Source: Saccharothrix obliqua (lineage in GTDB: Bacteria > Actinomycetota > Actinomycetes > Mycobacteriales > Pseudonocardiaceae). Taken from it: DNA of 64,000 bases. Shown in pieces: positions 8,693 through 18,184 of the stretch. Position 1 is the first letter of the stretch. Every line of letters starts with the position of its first letter. Where the stretch lies: NCBI RefSeq assembly GCF_019375475.1, contig NZ_JAHXGQ010000004.1, forward strand, positions 186,001 through 250,000. Reading direction: 5' to 3'. The position numbers and the translations under genes are program-made. The notes below the pieces were generated by a model, which saw only the letters and a program-made list of their open reading frames with translations, did no database searches and was not told the DNA's origin.

Positions 8693-9320
8693 GCCGGATG
8701 ATCCCCAGCTCGACCGCCGCGGCCACGGCCGCGGTGCGCGAGTCGACCCCGAGCTTGGCGTAGATGTGCACCAGGTGTGACTTCACCGTCGCCAACGTCA
8801 GGTGCAGCCGCTCCCCGATGCGCTGGTTGGACAGCCCCTCCGCGACCAGCACGAGCACTTCCGTCTCCCGCCTGGTCAACGCCGTGCCGGGCGTGCGCAG
8901 GCGGTTCACCAGCCGGTCCGCCACGGTCGGCGCGAGCGTCGTCCGGCCCGCGGCGGCGGTGCGGACGGCGGCGGCCAGCTCCTCCGGCGGCGCGTCCTTG
9001 AGCAGGTAGCCGGTCGCGCCCGCCTCGATGGCCGGGAGCGTGTCGGCGTCGGTGTCGTACGTCGTCACGACCAGCACGCGCGGCGCGTCGGGCCGGGCCG
9101 TGATGGCGGCGGTGGCCTGCGCGCCGTTCATCCCCGCGCCGAACCGCAGGTCCATCAGCACGACGTCCACGTCCAGCTCGGCGGCCAGCGCCACGGCCTG
9201 CTCGGCGGTCGCCGCCTCCGCCACGACCTCCAGGTCCGGCTCGGTCTCCAGCACGGCACGCAGCCCCGCCCGCACCACCGGGTGGTCGTCGGCCAGCAGC
9301 AACCGCACCGGCCGCGTCAC
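8685..9320 (-). CDS. NarL/LuxR-type response regulator
   Basis: A 211-residue regulator. The receiver has ADDHPVVR at the N-terminus and the phosphoacceptor Asp in VVLMDLRFG near residue 54. A C-terminal LuxR helix-turn-helix contains LTRRETEVLVLVAEGLSNQRIGE and TVKSHLVHIYAKLGV. The GTG start at 9320 overlaps the stop of the kinase gene by GTGA, and reading further upstream would run through the kinase gene in a wrong frame. It is the output partner of the adjacent kinase. The target is not evident. Confidence 0.92.
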   Translation of the reverse strand: MTRPVRLLLADDHPVVRAGLRAVLETEPDLEVVAEAATAEQAVALAAELDVDVVLMDLRFGAGMNGAQATAAITARPDAPRVLVVTTYDTDADTLPAIEAGATGYLLKDAPPEELAAAVRTAAAGRTTLAPTVADRLVNRLRTPGTALTRRETEVLVLVAEGLSNQRIGERLHLTLATVKSHLVHIYAKLGVDSRTAAVAAAVELGIIRRQ

Positions 9321-10471
9321 GACGCCACCGCCGGCAACCGGGCCGCCAGCGCCGTGCCCCGGCCGGGCGCGGACGTCACGGTCAACGCACCGCCCAGCGC
9401 GGTCATCCGGGCACGCATCGCGGCCAACCCGAACCCGCCGGCCACCGGGTCGGGCGCGGGCAGCCCCGCCGGGTCGAAACCCGTGCCGTCGTCCACGACG
9501 TCGAGCACGACCTCGTCGTCGTGGTAGGTCAACGTCACGTCGACGGTGGACGCGTGCGCATGGCGGACGGTGTTGGCCAACGCGGACTGGGCGACCCGCA
9601 GCAACGCCACGTCCCGCGCGGTGGACGGCGGCACCGGCTGCCCGGCCAGGTGGAAGCGCGCGGTCAGCGGGTGCCGGGCGGACGTGGTGGCGCACAGCCG
9701 CTCCAACGCGCCGGCCAGGGTCGTCCCGTCGAGGGTCGGCGGGGCGAGGGCGGCCACGAACCGGCGTGCCTCGGCGAGGTTGTCCACGGCGGTGTGCCGG
9801 GCACGCGCGACGTGCCGGGCGGCGTCCTCGGGGCGGTCGGGCAGGGCTCGCTCGGCGGCACGCAGGAGCAACTGGATGCTGGACAGGCCCTGCGCGAGCG
9901 TGTCGTGGATCTCGTGGGCGAGCCGCTGCCGCTCGGCGAGGACACCGGCCTCGTGCTGGGCGTCGGCCAGGTCGGCGCGGGTCGCGGTCAGCTCCTCGAT
10001 CAGCCGCCTGCGCTGCTCGCTCTCCCGGTACAGGGCCTGGTAACCCCACGCGACGGCCACCGCGACGGCCGCGCCGAGCGCGGGGCCGAGCACCGCGGCG
10101 GGCGCGGGCGCGCCCTGGTGGGCGCTGAACGCGAGCACCGCCGCGAGCGCCGTGGCGGCCACGGCGACCACGCCCGCGCGCCGGGGCAGCAGGTGCAGTT
10201 GCACGAAGTAGAGCGGGAACGCGAGCCACACCGCGTCCGGTGTCACGACCAGCAGCGCCACCCACGCCGCGCCGACCGCCGCGAGCCACCACGCGGCACG
10301 CGCCGGTGTCCGGGACACCGCCGGTCCCACCGCGTACACCAGCAGGAACAACGCGCTCAGCACAGGAACCCGCGCGTCGGCGGCCCGGATGGCGGTCAGG
10401 GCGGTGAGCCCGACCACCAGCAGGTGCAGGCACCAGGTCAGCGTTCGCGCGGCGGGCATGTTCATCGGCAC
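9317..10471 (-). CDS. NarX/DesK-type sensor histidine kinase
   Basis: A 384-residue kinase with about five hydrophobic membrane segments in the first 150 residues and almost no external loop, so it may sense the membrane itself. A HisKA_3 domain follows, with the phosphoacceptor His in LAHEIHDTLAQGLSSIQ near residue 185. A compact HATPase contains ANTVRHAHAS, DDGTGFD and GGFGLAAMRAR. It forms an operon with the response regulator through a 4-bp overlap. It is divergent from the FtsX-type exporter genes, which such systems often control (inference). Confidence 0.92.
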   Translation of the reverse strand: MPMNMPAARTLTWCLHLLVVGLTALTAIRAADARVPVLSALFLLVYAVGPAVSRTPARAAWWLAAVGAAWVALLVVTPDAVWLAFPLYFVQLHLLPRRAGVVAVAATALAAVLAFSAHQGAPAPAAVLGPALGAAVAVAVAWGYQALYRESEQRRRLIEELTATRADLADAQHEAGVLAERQRLAHEIHDTLAQGLSSIQLLLRAAERALPDRPEDAARHVARARHTAVDNLAEARRFVAALAPPTLDGTTLAGALERLCATTSARHPLTARFHLAGQPVPPSTARDVALLRVAQSALANTVRHAHASTVDVTLTYHDDEVVLDVVDDGTGFDPAGLPAPDPVAGGFGLAAMRARMTALGGALTVTSAPGRGTALAARLPAVAS

Positions 10472-10631
10472 CGCCAGCGTACGTACCGCCCACCCGACCC
10501 GGCATCAATCGAAAGGTGGAGACGTCGACCGCACCTCCGACACCCGGGTTCCAGTCCCGCGCGCGATGCCCGCTCCCCCACCGCGGGACCACTGTGGACG
10601 ACGTACTCACACCACGCGGAAGGGCTGGGCG

Positions 10632-11666
10632 ATGTTCGTCGGCTGGAGGGACCTGAGGTTCGCCAAGGGGCGGTTCGCCCTCATGGGAACCGTCATAGTG
10701 CTCATCACCCTGCTCGTGGGGTTGCTGTCGGGGCTGACCGCCGGGTTGGGCAGGCAGAACATCTCGGCCATCACGGGCCTGCCTGCCGACCACATCATCT
10801 TCGGTGGCTCGAAGACGTCCTATGCGGACTCCGCCGTGACACGGGAGCAGTGGGAACGGTGGGCGAACACCTCCGGTGTGCACGCCGAGCCGTTGGGCAT
10901 CACCACCACGAAGGCGTCCACAGGCGACAAGAGCACGGCGGTGACGGTGTTCGGCGTCAGCCCGGACTCGCCGTTGGCGCCCGTGGACCCGCATGAGGGT
11001 GTCGTGTTGTCGTCCACCGCAGCCGAAGAACTCGGCGCGCGCACAGGAGACACGGTCGCGCTCACGGGCACGGGTCTCCGCGTCACGGCCGTGACGGAGG
11101 ACGAGTTCTACAGCCACACACCGGTTGTCTGGACGTCCCTCGAAACATGGCGCACGCAAGACGCGTTCGCCACCGTGCTCGCGCTCAACGCGTCTGACGT
11201 CGACCTGAGCGCGGTCGACGCGGCAGCAGGCACGACGACGGTCGCCAAGGACGACTCGTTGTCCGGGATCGGCTCCTACTCGGCGGAGAACGGCTCGCTC
11301 CAGCTCATGCGCGGCTTCCTGTTCGCCATCTCGGCACTGGTGATCGGCGCATTCTTCACCGTGTGGACCATCCAGCGCAGCACGGACATCGCCGTGCTGA
11401 AGGCGTTGGGCGCGTCCACCTCCAGCCTGCTGCGCGACGCGCTCGGCCAGGCGCTCGTGCTGCTGGTCGGCGGCACGGCGGTCGGCACGGGCCTGGCGGT
11501 CGCCATCGGCCTGGCGTTGGGCGAGGCCGTGCCGTTCGTGCTGACCCCGATGACGGTCCTGGTCCCCGCCGCGGTGCTGGTGCTGCTCGGCTTGCTCGGC
11601 GCGACGCTCGCCGTGCGCCGCATCGTCTCCGTCGACCCCCTCACCGCCCTGGGAAGTGCCCGATGA
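10632..11666 (+). CDS. ABC exporter permease, FtsX/MacB type
   Basis: A 344-residue permease. One N-terminal helix (about residues 16-40) is followed by a periplasm-type soluble domain of about 190 residues. Three C-terminal helices follow, with the family motif DIAVLKALGAS between them. This is the MacB/FtsX topology. The start ATG at 10632 gives MFVGWRDLRFAKGRFALMG, the usual N-terminus of the family, and longer readings would enter the divergent promoter. The stop overlaps the ATPase start as ATGA. The substrate is unknown. The divergent NarL-type two-component genes suggest a stress or antibiotic response. Confidence 0.9.
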   Translation: MFVGWRDLRFAKGRFALMGTVIVLITLLVGLLSGLTAGLGRQNISAITGLPADHIIFGGSKTSYADSAVTREQWERWANTSGVHAEPLGITTTKASTGDKSTAVTVFGVSPDSPLAPVDPHEGVVLSSTAAEELGARTGDTVALTGTGLRVTAVTEDEFYSHTPVVWTSLETWRTQDAFATVLALNASDVDLSAVDAAAGTTTVAKDDSLSGIGSYSAENGSLQLMRGFLFAISALVIGAFFTVWTIQRSTDIAVLKALGASTSSLLRDALGQALVLLVGGTAVGTGLAVAIGLALGEAVPFVLTPMTVLVPAAVLVLLGLLGATLAVRRIVSVDPLTALGSAR

Positions 11667-12364
11667 GCCTGGAACTGCGCGATATCACCCTCACCTACCC
11701 CGACGGCGACAGCCGCCTGACGGCGCTGGACCACGTCGACCTGACCGTGCCCAAGGGCAGCGTCACCGCCGTGGTCGGGCCGTCCGGGTCGGGCAAGTCG
11801 AGCCTGCTGGCGGTGGCCGCCACGCTGATCACCCCGGATTCGGGCGCGGTGGTGGTCGACGGCACCTCCACCGCGGGCCTGTCCCGCGGTGAGCTGGCCC
11901 GGCTGCGGCGGCAGCACGTCGGCGTGGTGTTCCAGCAGCCGAACCTGCTGCCGTCGCTCACCGCCGCCGAGCAGTTGGAGGTGATGGCCCGCTTGGACGG
12001 CCGCCGTCCGCGTCACACGGAGCGGCTGTTGGCCGCCGTGGGGCTCGCCGACGTGGCCGGACGGCGACCACACCAGTTGTCCGGTGGGCAACGGCAACGC
12101 GTGAACATCGCACGCGCCTTGGTGAACGACCCGGCCGTGCTGCTGGTGGACGAACCCACGAGCGCGCTGGACCACGAACGCGGTGCGGCGGTGATCGACC
12201 TGCTCACGCGGCTCACGCACCGCCGTGCGCTGGCCACGGTCCTCGTGACGCACGACCTGACCCACCTCGCCGGGGTGGACCGGGTGGTGTCGGTCCACGA
12301 CGGGCGCCTCACCGATCCGTCCACCGGGGACCACGCGCTCGACGACATACCATCCACCGGGTGA
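11663..12364 (+). CDS. ABC exporter ATPase, MacB/LolD type
   Basis: A 233-residue ATPase with Walker A GPSGSGKSS near residue 38, Q-loop FQQPN, signature LSGGQRQRVNIARAL, Walker B VLLVDEPTSALD and H-loop THD. It is coupled by ATGA overlap to the permease gene upstream and by GTGA overlap to the DUF4253 gene downstream. Together with the permease it would form an export or mechanotransmission complex at the cell membrane. Confidence 0.94.
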   Translation: MSLELRDITLTYPDGDSRLTALDHVDLTVPKGSVTAVVGPSGSGKSSLLAVAATLITPDSGAVVVDGTSTAGLSRGELARLRRQHVGVVFQQPNLLPSLTAAEQLEVMARLDGRRPRHTERLLAAVGLADVAGRRPHQLSGGQRQRVNIARALVNDPAVLLVDEPTSALDHERGAAVIDLLTRLTHRRALATVLVTHDLTHLAGVDRVVSVHDGRLTDPSTGDHALDDIPSTG

Positions 12365-13215
12365 TCACCGAACCACCGCTGCCCGACACCCTGCGCGTGC
12401 TCTTCCCGGACGGGGAGGCGGACGGCCGCGCCCTGTCCGTCGCACTGCCCGCCGGTCGCACCGTCGTCCCCGAGGACGCCGAGGACGACCGGCCGGCGTA
12501 CTGGCTCAGCGACGACCCGGTCTCCCCCGCCCTGTGGCGGTCGTTGCGCGACGAGCACCCGCGTTCCGGTCTGTGGCCGTTGATGCTCGGCGCGTTGGAC
12601 GACGATGCCGAGGACTTCCGCCCGTGGGGTGAGGGCGAGGTCGCGCCGGAGGACATGTCCTCGCCCGACGACCACGACGCCGCCGCGCTGCTCGCCGAGT
12701 GGTGGCGCGACCACACGGGACCAGACGAGGACGATGCCCTGTCCCCCGCCGAACGGGACGGCGTCACCGCGCCGTACGGCGACTGGCCGGGTCTCGCGCC
12801 CACGACGGCGACGACCGCCGACCCGGAGCACGCGGCGGTCGACCTCGCCGAAACGCTGTTCGCGGTCTTCGGGACGATGCGCTTGGGCCTGGTGCGCGCC
12901 GAGCGGGGCGCGGACGCGTTGACCGCCCTCGGCTGGACCGGCCCGGTGAACTGCATCGGCGACACGGCCGAGGTGTCCGCGGTCGTCCGGGACTGGGAGC
13001 GGCGGTTCGGCGCGCGGGTCGTCGGCGTCGGCTTCGACACCCTGTACCTGAGCGTCGCCGCACCGCCCGCGACGCGTGAGGAGGCGTTGCGGGTCGCCGC
13101 CGAGCACTTCGCGTTCTGCCCGGACAACGTGTGGCAGAGCCGGGACGCCCAGACGCTCGCCGCCTACGCGGACCGGTTGGTGGGCGAACGGTCGTGGGCG
13201 TTCTGGTGGGACTGA
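12361..13215 (+). CDS. DUF4253 domain protein
   Basis: A 284-residue soluble protein. The C-terminal third matches DUF4253: an arginine-rich WERRFGARVVGVGFDTLYLSVA stretch (about 208-230), then EEALRVAAEHFAFCPDNVWQ, and an aromatic end, WAFWWD. The N-terminal half is acidic. The domain has no assigned biochemical function. It starts at GTG inside the ATPase stop codon (GTGA), so it is the third gene of the exporter operon, but the family is often found alone and a role in export is not implied. Confidence 0.8.
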   Translation: MITEPPLPDTLRVLFPDGEADGRALSVALPAGRTVVPEDAEDDRPAYWLSDDPVSPALWRSLRDEHPRSGLWPLMLGALDDDAEDFRPWGEGEVAPEDMSSPDDHDAAALLAEWWRDHTGPDEDDALSPAERDGVTAPYGDWPGLAPTTATTADPEHAAVDLAETLFAVFGTMRLGLVRAERGADALTALGWTGPVNCIGDTAEVSAVVRDWERRFGARVVGVGFDTLYLSVAAPPATREEALRVAAEHFAFCPDNVWQSRDAQTLAAYADRLVGERSWAFWWD

Positions 13216-13216
13216 G

Positions 13217-13816
13217 TCACCACGCGTCGAAGGCCCGGTCCAGCACGGACCGGGCCAGTTCGGCGGGCGTGCCGGTCGTGGTGTCCACGGTCGCGTCGTA
13301 CGGGACGCCGTGGTCGTGGACGCTCTCGTAGTGCCCACGCGCGAGGCCGGGTTCGTTGCCACGCGCCAGTTCCCGGCGCTCCGCCTCCTCCAGCGGGCAG
13401 TCCACCCGCACCAGCAGCGCGGTCAGCCCGGCGAGCGCGGACAGCCAGGCCGGCATCAGGTCCGGTGACAGCAGCATCTCGTCGATCACGACGTGGTCAC
13501 CGCCACGCGCGAACGCCGCCGCCGCGTGCTGCCCGGACCGCACCATCCGCCGTCCCACCGGCCCGGTGCGGATCTCCAGGACCGGGTGACCGGTGGCGGT
13601 GGGTCCCGGCCGGTGGTAGCGGAAGCCCTCGCGGCTGAGCGGCCCGCCGCGCCCGCCGCCCCAGTTCGGCGGCACCAGGTCGAACAGCGTGTCGATGCCC
13701 CAGTAGACGAACGGGACGTCGCTCTCGTCCTGCAACGCGCGGGCCAACGTGGTCTTGCCCGCGCACGAGGTCCCGTTGAGCAGGACGACCCGGCCGGGCG
13801 GTTCGGCGGTGCGCAC
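13217..13816 (-). CDS. Chloramphenicol phosphotransferase-like P-loop kinase
   Basis: A 199-residue P-loop protein: VVLLNGTSCAGKTTLARALQ (Walker A, residues about 10-28), then FVYWGIDTLFDLVPP and the acidic HVVIDEMLL motif, and VDCPLEEAERRELARGNEPGLARG near the C-terminus. This is the pattern of the CPT-like family, whose founder phosphorylates chloramphenicol in its producer. Most members are of unknown substrate, so a resistance role should not be assumed. It is convergent with the DUF4253 gene and divergent from the metallopeptidase gene. Confidence 0.82.
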   Translation of the reverse strand: MRTAEPPGRVVLLNGTSCAGKTTLARALQDESDVPFVYWGIDTLFDLVPPNWGGGRGGPLSREGFRYHRPGPTATGHPVLEIRTGPVGRRMVRSGQHAAAAFARGGDHVVIDEMLLSPDLMPAWLSALAGLTALLVRVDCPLEEAERRELARGNEPGLARGHYESVHDHGVPYDATVDTTTGTPAELARSVLDRAFDAW

Positions 13817-13915
13817 GACCCGACGGTACCCGGCGGGACTTCGTAGACTGGGCGCCCAGCGGTCTCGGGAGGCGCGTTGACGTCGGAACAGCAGGGCTAG
13901 TTACGCGACTACGCC

Positions 13916-15061
13916 ATGCTCGCGCTGCGGGTGAACCGGATAGCGGGCGGGCCGAGCACCACCGGGTTGGCGTTGGACTACCGCGGCCCCGTGGAGTGGC
14001 GCGCGGAAGCCGAGTCCGGGCCGCCGCCCGCGCCGCACCGGCTCGTGGACGACGCGGACGCCCTGCTCGCCCGCGTCCCGTTCGGGCCAGCACGTGCCCC
14101 GTTCCTGGTCGCCCAGACGCGTTCGCTGCGCACCGTCGCGCGCCGGTTGGCCGGCGAGGTGTTGCCGCTGGCCGAGTACACCCGCCGGTGCCTGGGCATC
14201 GACCCGGAGTGGGTGCCGGAGACGGTGTTCGAGGAGGCGCACGCCTTGCTGGACCACGCGCTGCCCCGCGCGGCGGTTCCGCTCGCCCGGCGGCTGGCCG
14301 ACTGGCAGCGGGCCCACACGCTGGGCGAACCGGCTCGGCTGCCGGAACTGGTCGGCCGGGCGGTGGCGGAGACCCGGGCCCGCACCGACGCGATCGTGCC
14401 GCTGCCCGACGACGAGATCGTGGACTGCCAGCCCGTGCCGAACGCGCCGTTCCTCGCGGCGGGCCGCTACGCGGGCGGCCTGCGGTCCACGATCTTCGTC
14501 AACGCCGACACGCCGTTCAACCTGGCGGACCTGCTGTACGTGGTCGCGCACGAGGGACACCCCGGTCACATCGCCGAGGCGTTGCTGAAGGAGATCCACC
14601 TGGGTGATCGCCCGGAGCTGGGGGTGTCCTTCCTGCTGTCACCGCCGTTCGTGCTCAGCGAGGGCTTCGGGCTGCACGCGCAGCGACTGGTCTTCCCGGA
14701 CGACGAGGCGCAGCGGTGGTTGACCGATCACGTCCTCGCCGAGCAGGGCATCCGCCCGGACGGCAGCGACTTCGCCGCCGTGCACCACGCGAAGAACCTG
14801 TTGTGGGGCGTGTGGGCCAACGCGACCCATCTCGCGGCGGAGGGCCGCCCGGCCGCCGATGTCGCCGCTTACCTGACGCGCTGGGCGTTGCTCGACGACA
14901 CCGACGTGGACCGCGCCATGGCGGTGGTGAACACGCCCGGCGGGAACCCGTACGTCTTCACGTACTACCACGGCTGGCGGCTGCTGGACGGCTGGCTCGA
15001 CGGTCGGGGCCGCGTGCGCCGCTTCCTGACCACTCGGCTGCTGCCGGCGGACCTGCGGTGA
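13916..15061 (+). CDS. DUF885-type metallopeptidase-like protein, HEGHPGH motif
   Basis: A 381-residue protein with the zinc-binding motif VAHEGHPGH near residue 211 and a likely downstream Glu ligand in LSEGFGLHAQR. This matches the DUF885 group of zinc proteins, usually 400-600 residues long. The reading frame before the first ATG looks coding. TTG at 13877, behind GGGAGG, would give MTSEQQG, then TAG at 13898-13900, then LRDYAMLALRVNRI, which is typical of the family N-terminus. The TAG therefore appears to be a nonsense codon near a former start. Translation may now begin at ATG 13916 or the gene may be weakly expressed. It is convergent with the PPK2 gene. Confidence 0.75.
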   Translation: MLALRVNRIAGGPSTTGLALDYRGPVEWRAEAESGPPPAPHRLVDDADALLARVPFGPARAPFLVAQTRSLRTVARRLAGEVLPLAEYTRRCLGIDPEWVPETVFEEAHALLDHALPRAAVPLARRLADWQRAHTLGEPARLPELVGRAVAETRARTDAIVPLPDDEIVDCQPVPNAPFLAAGRYAGGLRSTIFVNADTPFNLADLLYVVAHEGHPGHIAEALLKEIHLGDRPELGVSFLLSPPFVLSEGFGLHAQRLVFPDDEAQRWLTDHVLAEQGIRPDGSDFAAVHHAKNLLWGVWANATHLAAEGRPAADVAAYLTRWALLDDTDVDRAMAVVNTPGGNPYVFTYYHGWRLLDGWLDGRGRVRRFLTTRLLPADLR

Positions 15062-15068
15062 CCACGCG

Positions 15069-15896
15069 TCACCCGGCGGACTTCCGGAGCAGTTCGGCGG
15101 CGTGGTCGGGCGCCTCGCGCTCGACCTCGCGCGGCGGGCGGACGTAGTCGCCGCGCCGGGGGCGTTCGGGCAGCACCAGCTCCGGCCGCTCCACCGGCTC
15201 CCACGGGATGGTGTCCAGCAGGTGCGCGATCATGTTGAGGCGCGCCTTGCGCTTGTCCTCGGCCTCCACCACCGTCCACGGCGCGACTTCGGTGTCCGTG
15301 TGCACCAGCATGTCGTCCTTGGCCCGTGAGTAGTCGTCCCAGCGGGTGATCGACTCCAGGTCCATCGGGGACAGTTTCCACCGCTTGAGCGGGTTGCGCT
15401 GCCGCTCCCGGAACCGCCGCTCCTGCTCGGTGTCGCTCACCGAGAACCAATACTTGCGCAGCAGGATGCCGTCCTCCACCAGCAGTTCCTCGAAGACCGG
15501 GCACTGGCGCAGGAACCGCTGGTACTCCTGCGGCGTGCAGAAGCCCATCACGCGCTCGACGCCCGCCCGGTTGTACCAGCTCCGGTCGAGCAGCACGATC
15601 TCGCCGGCGGCGGGCAGGTGGTCCACGTAGCGCTGGAAGTACCACTGCGTGCGCTCCCGCTCGGTCGGCGCGGGCAGCGCCACGATGCGGCAGACGCGCG
15701 GGTTGAGGTGTTCCGCCACCCGCTTGATGGTGCCGCCCTTGCCCGCCGCGTCCCGGCCCTCGAAGACCACCACGACCCGGGCGCCCGAGGCACGCACCCA
15801 CTCCTGCATCCTCACCAGCTCCCCCTGGAGGCGGAGCAGCTCGGTCTCGTACAGGGCGCGTGGGAAGCGCTTCGGGGTGGTGGTCTTCTTCGCCAT
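15069..15896 (-). CDS. ppk2: Polyphosphate kinase 2
   Basis: A 275-residue PPK2-family enzyme that transfers phosphate between polyphosphate and nucleoside diphosphates. The P-loop FEGRDAAGKGGTIKR is near residue 46, the lid motif is present (PTERERTQWYFQRYVDHLPAAG, split by usual spacing), and DRSWYNRAGVERVMGF carries the second catalytic Asp. RRFRERQRNPLKRWKLSPMD is also conserved. The length suits a single-domain class I or III enzyme, and the preference for ADP or GDP cannot be told from sequence. It stands alone, divergent from the P450 gene. Confidence 0.93.
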   Translation of the reverse strand: MAKKTTTPKRFPRALYETELLRLQGELVRMQEWVRASGARVVVVFEGRDAAGKGGTIKRVAEHLNPRVCRIVALPAPTERERTQWYFQRYVDHLPAAGEIVLLDRSWYNRAGVERVMGFCTPQEYQRFLRQCPVFEELLVEDGILLRKYWFSVSDTEQERRFRERQRNPLKRWKLSPMDLESITRWDDYSRAKDDMLVHTDTEVAPWTVVEAEDKRKARLNMIAHLLDTIPWEPVERPELVLPERPRRGDYVRPPREVEREAPDHAAELLRKSAG

Positions 15897-16036
15897 GCCG
15901 AACAGCGTCGCAAACCCCTCCGCGGTCGGCCACGGGAGGGCACCCCCGGAGGGCCCACGCGGTGTTGCGCCGGATGCTCGCCGATTCAGTCATCCGGCCC
16001 GCTGAAACGACGACGCCGTTCGGACAGACTCGGACC

Positions 16037-17254
16037 ATGACCGATCCGGCCACCACGATCCCCACCTTCGACCTGTTCGCCCACGACCTCGGCGCCGACC
16101 CGCACCCCGTGCTGCACCGGTTGCGCGCCGAGCACCCGCTGGTGCGGGTGCGCGAGCTGGACGGCTACCTGGCCACCCGCCACGCCGACATCGTCGCCGC
16201 GTTGCGCGACCGCAGGCTGACCACCGCCAACCTGACGCAGGGCCTGGACCGGCTCACCCCGGAGCAGCGCGCCGAGCTGGCGCCCGTGCTGCGGTCGGTG
16301 TCGCTGTGGATGGGGCACACCAACGAGGCCGACCACGTCCGGTTCCAGCAGTTGCTGAAGCGCTACTTCACCCCGGCGACCGTGCACGGCCTGCGCCCGC
16401 GCGTCCGGCAGCTCGCCGACGAACTGATCGACGCCGTGGTCGACCGGGGCCGCATGGAGGTGGTCGAGGACCTCGCCTACCCGTTGCCCGCCAACGTGAT
16501 CGCCGAGATGCTCGGGATGCCGACCGACGAGCGCGACCGGTTGCGGGCGTGGTCGCGGGACATCCTGGCGTTGTTCGACCGCGCCGACTTCGACCAGCTC
16601 AAGAAGAGCCAGCACTCCGTCCTGGAGATGGAGGGCTACCTGCGCGGCCTGGTCGCGCAACGGCGGGCGGAGCCGCGCGACGACCTGCTCAGCGTCTTCG
16701 TGGCGGCCGAGCGCGAGGGCGTCGTGACCGAGGACGAGATGGTGGCGAACTGCGTGCTGCTGCTGTTCGCCGGGCACGAGACCACGGCCAACCTGATCGC
16801 GCGCGGGGTGTCGCTGCTGCTGGCCAACCCGGACCAGTTCGCGTTGCTCAAGCAGCGCCGCGAGCTGATGGGCACGGCCGTCGAGGAGATGCTGCGCCTG
16901 GGCGGTCCGGCCGCCACCATCGTGCGGGTGGCGGTGGAGCCGGCCGAGGTCGCGGGTCACGCGCTGAACCCCGGCGACGTCGTCTACCTGGCGATGGCGG
17001 CGGGCAACCGGGACCCCGAGGTGTTCGCGGACCCGGACCGGTTCGACATCACCCGCCGACCGAACCGGCACACGGCGTTCGGGCTGGGCACGTTCTACTG
17101 CCTGGGCGCGGCGCTGGCGCGGATGGAGACCGACGTGTGCTTCAGCGCGTTGCTGGACCGGACGCCCGACCTCCGGCCCGCGTACGAGCAGCCGGACCTC
17201 GTGTACCGCCCGCCGCTCAACCACCAGTTGGCCACGGTGGACGTCACGTTCTGA
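16037..17254 (+). CDS. Cytochrome P450
   Basis: A 405-residue bacterial P450. It has the I-helix oxygen-binding motif LLFAGHETT near residue 240, the K-helix E-x-x-R within EEMLRLGGP, and the heme-binding loop FGLGTFYCLGAALAR with the thiolate Cys near residue 355. It resembles the CYP107-type class with substrates among secondary metabolites. No ferredoxin or reductase gene is adjacent, so electron partners must come from elsewhere. The ATG at 16037 gives the normal short N-terminus. The gene is divergent from ppk2 and 166 bp from a methyltransferase gene on the same strand, and a shared pathway is possible but not shown. Confidence 0.93.
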   Translation: MTDPATTIPTFDLFAHDLGADPHPVLHRLRAEHPLVRVRELDGYLATRHADIVAALRDRRLTTANLTQGLDRLTPEQRAELAPVLRSVSLWMGHTNEADHVRFQQLLKRYFTPATVHGLRPRVRQLADELIDAVVDRGRMEVVEDLAYPLPANVIAEMLGMPTDERDRLRAWSRDILALFDRADFDQLKKSQHSVLEMEGYLRGLVAQRRAEPRDDLLSVFVAAEREGVVTEDEMVANCVLLLFAGHETTANLIARGVSLLLANPDQFALLKQRRELMGTAVEEMLRLGGPAATIVRVAVEPAEVAGHALNPGDVVYLAMAAGNRDPEVFADPDRFDITRRPNRHTAFGLGTFYCLGAALARMETDVCFSALLDRTPDLRPAYEQPDLVYRPPLNHQLATVDVTF

Positions 17255-17420
17255 GCGGAAATTCCCGCGACAGCCGCGTGGTGATCGTTCTACGCTGCGC
17301 GCGCCAGATCCCGACCACGTCCTGATGGGGTGCATTGAATGACGGTCCCGTTCACCGGCGCCTTCGACCGCCGGTACACCACCGCGACCCGAAACCCCCT
17401 CGACGTGAGGACTTCCCGAA

Positions 17421-18170
17421 GTGGATCTGCACCGTAGCTTCACCATCCGCGAGAGCCACCACCGCATCCACAACCCGCTCGACGACGCCAAGCTGGCGGC
17501 GCTCGGCGCGGCGCTGCGGCTGCCGCCGGAGGCGTCCGTGCTGGACCTCGCGTGCGGCAGCGGCGAGATGCTGTGCACGTGGGCCCGCGACCACCGGATC
17601 ACCGGTGTGGGCGTGGACATCAGCACCGCGTTCCTGGCCGGGGCGAACGACCGCGCCGCCGCGCTGGGCGTGACCGACCGGGTCGCGTTCGTGCACGGCG
17701 ACGCGGCCGGGCACGTCGCCGACACGCCGGTCGACGTCGCCGCCTGCCTCGGCGCGACGTGGATCGGCGACGGCGTGCCGGGCACCGTCGACCTGCTCCG
17801 CCGCAGCCTGCGGCCGGGCGGGCTGATGCTGGTCGGCCACCCGTTCTGGCGGCGTGAGCCGGAGGACGACGAGACGGCCCGCGCGTGCCACGCCGCGGAC
17901 CGCGCGGAGTTCCGGTCGCTGCCGGGACTCGTGGCGCAGTTCGGCGAACTGGGCTGCGACGTCGTGGAGATGGTGCTGGCCGACCAGGACAGCTGGGACC
18001 GCTACGCCGCGGCGCAGTGGCTCAACACCCGGCGCTGGCTCGACGCCAACCCGGATGACGAGCTGGCGCCCACCATGCGTGCGGAACTCACCGACGCCCC
18101 GGTCCAGCACGTTCGCTACCAGCGGGAATACCTCGGATGGGGTGTTTTCGCGCTGATGGACCGCGCCTGA
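17421..18170 (+). CDS. SAM-dependent methyltransferase
   Basis: A 249-residue class I methyltransferase. Motif I is VLDLACGSGEM (about residues 35-45), GVGVDIS follows, and the acidic post-motifs (AACLGATWIGDG) and LRPGGLMLVGHPFWRR are present. It starts at GTG 17421, as upstream codons in frame lead into sequence without coding character. The substrate is unknown. It lies 40 bp before the XRE-cupin regulator gene on the same strand, whose palindrome falls in the gap. Confidence 0.85.
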   Translation: MDLHRSFTIRESHHRIHNPLDDAKLAALGAALRLPPEASVLDLACGSGEMLCTWARDHRITGVGVDISTAFLAGANDRAAALGVTDRVAFVHGDAAGHVADTPVDVAACLGATWIGDGVPGTVDLLRRSLRPGGLMLVGHPFWRREPEDDETARACHAADRAEFRSLPGLVAQFGELGCDVVEMVLADQDSWDRYAAAQWLNTRRWLDANPDDELAPTMRAELTDAPVQHVRYQREYLGWGVFALMDRA

Positions 18171-18184
18171 CGGGTTGCACCCCG

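Noticed and set aside
17339..17437. 32-codon ORF beginning MTVPFTGAFDRRY before the methyltransferase gene
   Set aside because: No ribosome site and no leader or core pattern. It overlaps the methyltransferase start out of frame.
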